From contig CBDUVQ010000046.1 of assembly GCA_965370715.1 (NCBI GenBank), positions 1-7,205 of the forward strand: a DNA stretch of 7,205 nucleotides, in the 5' to 3' direction. Position 1 is the stretch's first letter. The number at the start of each line of letters is the position of its first letter. Below, piece by piece: positions 5,634 to 7,205 of this stretch. This DNA is from JAFCBV01 sp965370715. Its GTDB lineage: Archaea; EX4484-52; B79-G9. The notes below the pieces were generated by a model. That model worked only from the letters and a program-made list of their open reading frames with translations. It had not been told where the DNA came from and did no database searches. Position numbers and translations under genes: made by a program.

Positions 5634-5904
5634 TGCAAGGCGCGCAACAGGGCGGTATGCTTAATGAAAGCGGTATTCGCACCCTACCTTCGCCCTGGAA
5701 CCTGAAAGCACCCGCGACGCACCTTAGGGCTGCTCCGATCAAGGTCTGACCCGATTCGACGCACCGCGAATCTGACAGGGCAGGGAATCATTGTTCAGGC
5801 ACAAATCCGTATTTTCATAAAGACATACCGCGCCTGCTGCTTCAGCCCCTGTATAGACGATTTCAGGTTAAGGGACTCGCCTAAGATCCCGACCTAGCCT
5901 TGCA
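5634..5904 (-). ncRNA. Archaeal signal recognition particle RNA (7S / SRP RNA)
   Basis: This RNA scaffolds the SRP, which targets nascent membrane and secreted proteins to the Sec translocon. On the minus strand the ends pair as helix 1: TGCAAGGC (5904-5897) with GCCTTGCA (5641-5634), a perfect 8 bp. The Alu domain follows, with GGCTAGGTCGGG, then TTAACCTGAAATCG and GGGGCTGAAG (5849-5840), closely matching known archaeal 7S RNAs. Helix 5 base: CAGGCGCGGTATG (5836-5824) pairs with CATACCGCCCTG (5659-5648) with one bulge. The S domain has the SRP54-binding helix 8, GGGTCAGACC then CGGAGCAGCCC (5752-5727), and a short hairpin GATTCG/CGAATC (5772-5753) where helix 6 is expected. A TATA box places transcription initiation at about 5904, exactly where helix 1 starts. 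It is about 271 nt, somewhat shorter than many archaeal 7S RNAs. The ends are known only to a few bases. Confidence 0.92.
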
Positions 5905-5923
5905 AGATTAATTGGAAAGAGAA

Positions 5924-5933
5924 TTTTTTATAT
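5924..5933 (-). promoter_or_regulatory. TATA box of the SRP RNA gene
   Basis: The minus strand reads ATATAAAAAA, centred about 25 nt upstream of 5904, the first base of helix 1 of the SRP RNA. It sits directly after the cis-prenyltransferase stop codon, so the RNA has its own promoter instead of relying on read-through. Confidence 0.75.
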
Positions 5934-5936
5934 GAA

Positions 5937-6647
5937 TTATTTACCGAATCTTCTCTGCCTTGAATTAAAATCAGATATTGCAGACAGAAACTCTTCTTTC
6001 TGAAAATCCGGCCAGCACTTCTTGGAAAAATAATACTCAGAGTAGGCTCCCTGCCATAAAAGAAAACCGGATATTCTCTGCTCCCCGCTTGTGCGAATGA
6101 TGAGGTCTGGGTCAGGAATTCCATTCGTGTAAAGGTTTTTGCGAAAAACATCTTCTGTTATTTCTTCTGGCTTTATTTCGCTGTTTTGCACAAGCCGCGC
6201 AATCTTTACAGCAGCGTCAACAAGTTCCTGCCGCCCCCCGTATGCAACCGCAATATTAAGAAAGATATCGCCATATTGTTCTGTTGCCAAAACTGCTTTT
6301 GCCATTGCATCCTGAACTTTTTTTGGCAAAAGGTCAGGGCGCCCGATTACATTGATTTTTACGCGGCGCTCGTGTATCTTCTTGTTTTCGGCAACCCCTA
6401 GAAATTCCTTTTCAAAAAGATTCATCAGAAAAGAAAATTCTTTTTTCGGCCTGTCAAGATTCTCTATAGAAAGGGCATAAATCGTAACATATTTTGTGCC
6501 TGCCTCATAGCACCAGTCAAGAACATCTTCTATTTTTCTGGCACCGAATTCGTGCCCAAAGAGTGCCTGTTTCATCAGATGACGCGCAAACCTTCTGTTG
6601 CCGTCCATGATAAAACCAATGTGCTGAGGTGTTTCGTGCATAGACAT
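5937..6647 (-). CDS. uppS: Cis-prenyltransferase (isoprenyl/polyprenyl diphosphate synthase, UppS family)
   Basis: The 236-residue enzyme adds isopentenyl diphosphate units in the cis configuration to a short allylic diphosphate, making long polyprenyl diphosphates that archaea use as lipid carriers for glycan transfer. Family motifs are all present: HIGFIMDGNRRFA (9-21) with the catalytic/diphosphate-site aspartate D15, FGHEFGARK (30-38), YVTIYALSIENLDRP (53-67), and DPDLIIRTSGEQRISGFLLW (179-198). The last carries the diphosphate-binding arginines. The protein ends RQRRFGK, also typical. The length is normal. Chain length of the product cannot be read from sequence. The ATG at 6647 has GTGG 6 nt upstream; a second ATG two codons later is possible. 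It lies 19 bp after the geranylgeranyl reductase-family gene on the same strand, so the two are probably one operon, and the SRP RNA promoter follows immediately. Confidence 0.95.
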   Translation of the reverse strand: MSMHETPQHIGFIMDGNRRFARHLMKQALFGHEFGARKIEDVLDWCYEAGTKYVTIYALSIENLDRPKKEFSFLMNLFEKEFLGVAENKKIHERRVKINVIGRPDLLPKKVQDAMAKAVLATEQYGDIFLNIAVAYGGRQELVDAAVKIARLVQNSEIKPEEITEDVFRKNLYTNGIPDPDLIIRTSGEQRISGFLLWQGAYSEYYFSKKCWPDFQKEEFLSAISDFNSRQRRFGK

Positions 6648-6666
6648 ACCAAACCACTTTGGATTC

Positions 6667-7205
6667 TTATTTTAAATATTTTGCCAACCCGAGAAGGCGT
6701 GGGTTCTTCAGGACAAGTTTCATGAGTTTTGCAGTCCGGCCATCAGAAAGGCCCACAATATCTTCTCCTGTAAATGATTCTGAAATCAGGTTCATGGCAT
6801 CATCAGACATATTTTCAAATGCATTGACAACTTTCTCAACCTTGCGAAGCTGGTTCCCTCTTTCATTCCACCACAGGGTGTTGTACTCATTGAGCCCTTC
6901 TGCTGATGTGTTGCCTGCCTTTATAGCATCTACAATGGCTTTTGCTGCCAATACGCCCGCATAAGTTGCCTCTGCAAGCCCGCCCCCGTGAACAGGATTT
7001 ACCTGATGCGCCGCATCCCCTACGGCAAGAAAATTATCTAACGTCATCTTATCAAGAAAATTACCAATCGGTATTGCCCCTGCATTTTCCTCAATTATTG
7101 CGCCTTTTTTCACTGAATCTGTATTCTTTATCCACTCATCGAGATATTGCTTTGCTGTCTTTTCATTGACTCCGCCAATGCCGATGCCAACATTTGCAAT
7201 GTGCC
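6667..7205 (-). CDS. Geranylgeranyl reductase-family flavoprotein (C-terminal part, truncated by window edge)
   Basis: The minus-strand frame is open from the right edge to a stop at 6667, leaving 178 residues of a protein that is normally about 390-400. The visible part starts with HIANVGIGIGG and holds the second FAD-binding motif GDAAHQVNPVHGGGLAEAT (about 62-80), typical of digeranylgeranylglycerophospholipid reductases. These enzymes use FAD to saturate the isoprenoid chains of archaeal membrane lipids, and homologues also reduce dolichol-type polyprenols. The N-terminal Rossmann GxGxxG segment lies outside the window. A GTG at 7113 is not the true start, because homology continues upstream of it to the edge. 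Immediate coupling to the cis-prenyltransferase gene (19 bp) suggests that this copy may act on polyprenols as well as, or instead of, lipids. That is inference, and other reductases of the family remain possible. Confidence 0.9.
   Translation of the reverse strand, partial: HIANVGIGIGGVNEKTAKQYLDEWIKNTDSVKKGAIIEENAGAIPIGNFLDKMTLDNFLAVGDAAHQVNPVHGGGLAEATYAGVLAAKAIVDAIKAGNTSAEGLNEYNTLWWNERGNQLRKVEKVVNAFENMSDDAMNLISESFTGEDIVGLSDGRTAKLMKLVLKNPRLLGLAKYLK

Noticed and set aside
5588..5647. TTG-initiated N-terminal extension of the Lon-like protease
   Set aside because: It would place the start inside the SRP RNA and translate its 3' end and the TATA box; the leaderless ATG at 5587 fits better.
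5634..5904. RNase P RNA as an alternative for the structured non-coding stretch
   Set aside because: The conserved RNase P core segments are missing, whereas Alu-domain and helix 8 signatures of SRP RNA and end pairing are present.

Overview
The window is archaeal chromosomal DNA. Direct evidence is a transcription factor B gene, an Orc1/Cdc6 replication initiator, an archaeal-type SRP (7S) RNA, a geranylgeranyl reductase-family protein, and promoters with a TATA box about 26 nt upstream of the inferred transcription start. Start sites mix Shine-Dalgarno-led leaders (GGTG, GGAGGT or AGGTG type, usually 6 nt from the ATG) with apparently leaderless genes. Base composition is moderate and even. 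The phylum cannot be fixed from sequence alone; a euryarchaeon or a DPANN-type genome would both fit. No mobile element, CRISPR array, tRNA or rRNA was seen. This looks like a housekeeping region.

Layout, left to right. At 1-577 (minus) lies the N-terminal part of a multi-CBS-domain protein, preceded by orc1/cdc6 on the same strand (622-1647). Orc1/cdc6 is divergent from a Na+/phosphate cotransporter-type membrane protein with a C-terminal PhoU region (1761-3356, plus). Converging on it is a small unrecognised gene (3426-3761, minus), which shares a compact, dyad-rich divergent promoter region with the TFB gene (3893-4837, plus). TFB converges, with a 3-bp gap, on a membrane-anchored Lon-type (S16) protease domain protein (4841-5587, minus). 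The stretch 5634-5904, which has no protein gene, holds an SRP RNA on the minus strand with its own TATA box. Upstream of it on the same strand are a cis-prenyltransferase (uppS type, 5937-6647) and the C-terminal half of a geranylgeranyl reductase-family flavoprotein (6667 to the right edge), probably one operon.

Themes. The right half is about the membrane and export: isoprenoid chain synthesis and saturation (lipids and/or dolichol-type carriers), the SRP RNA that targets proteins to the membrane, and an exported protease with several N-glycosylation sequons. The left half holds information-processing genes (Orc1, TFB) plus phosphate transport and a CBS-type ligand sensor. The most interesting non-coding signals are a tfb TATA box exactly flanked by a perfect 8-bp inverted repeat, a second dyad midway between the two divergent TATA boxes, a 10-bp-periodic direct repeat between cdc6 and the transporter, and an SRP RNA whose helix 8 loop and helix 6 look atypical. 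I did not find a convincing undescribed multi-gene system.
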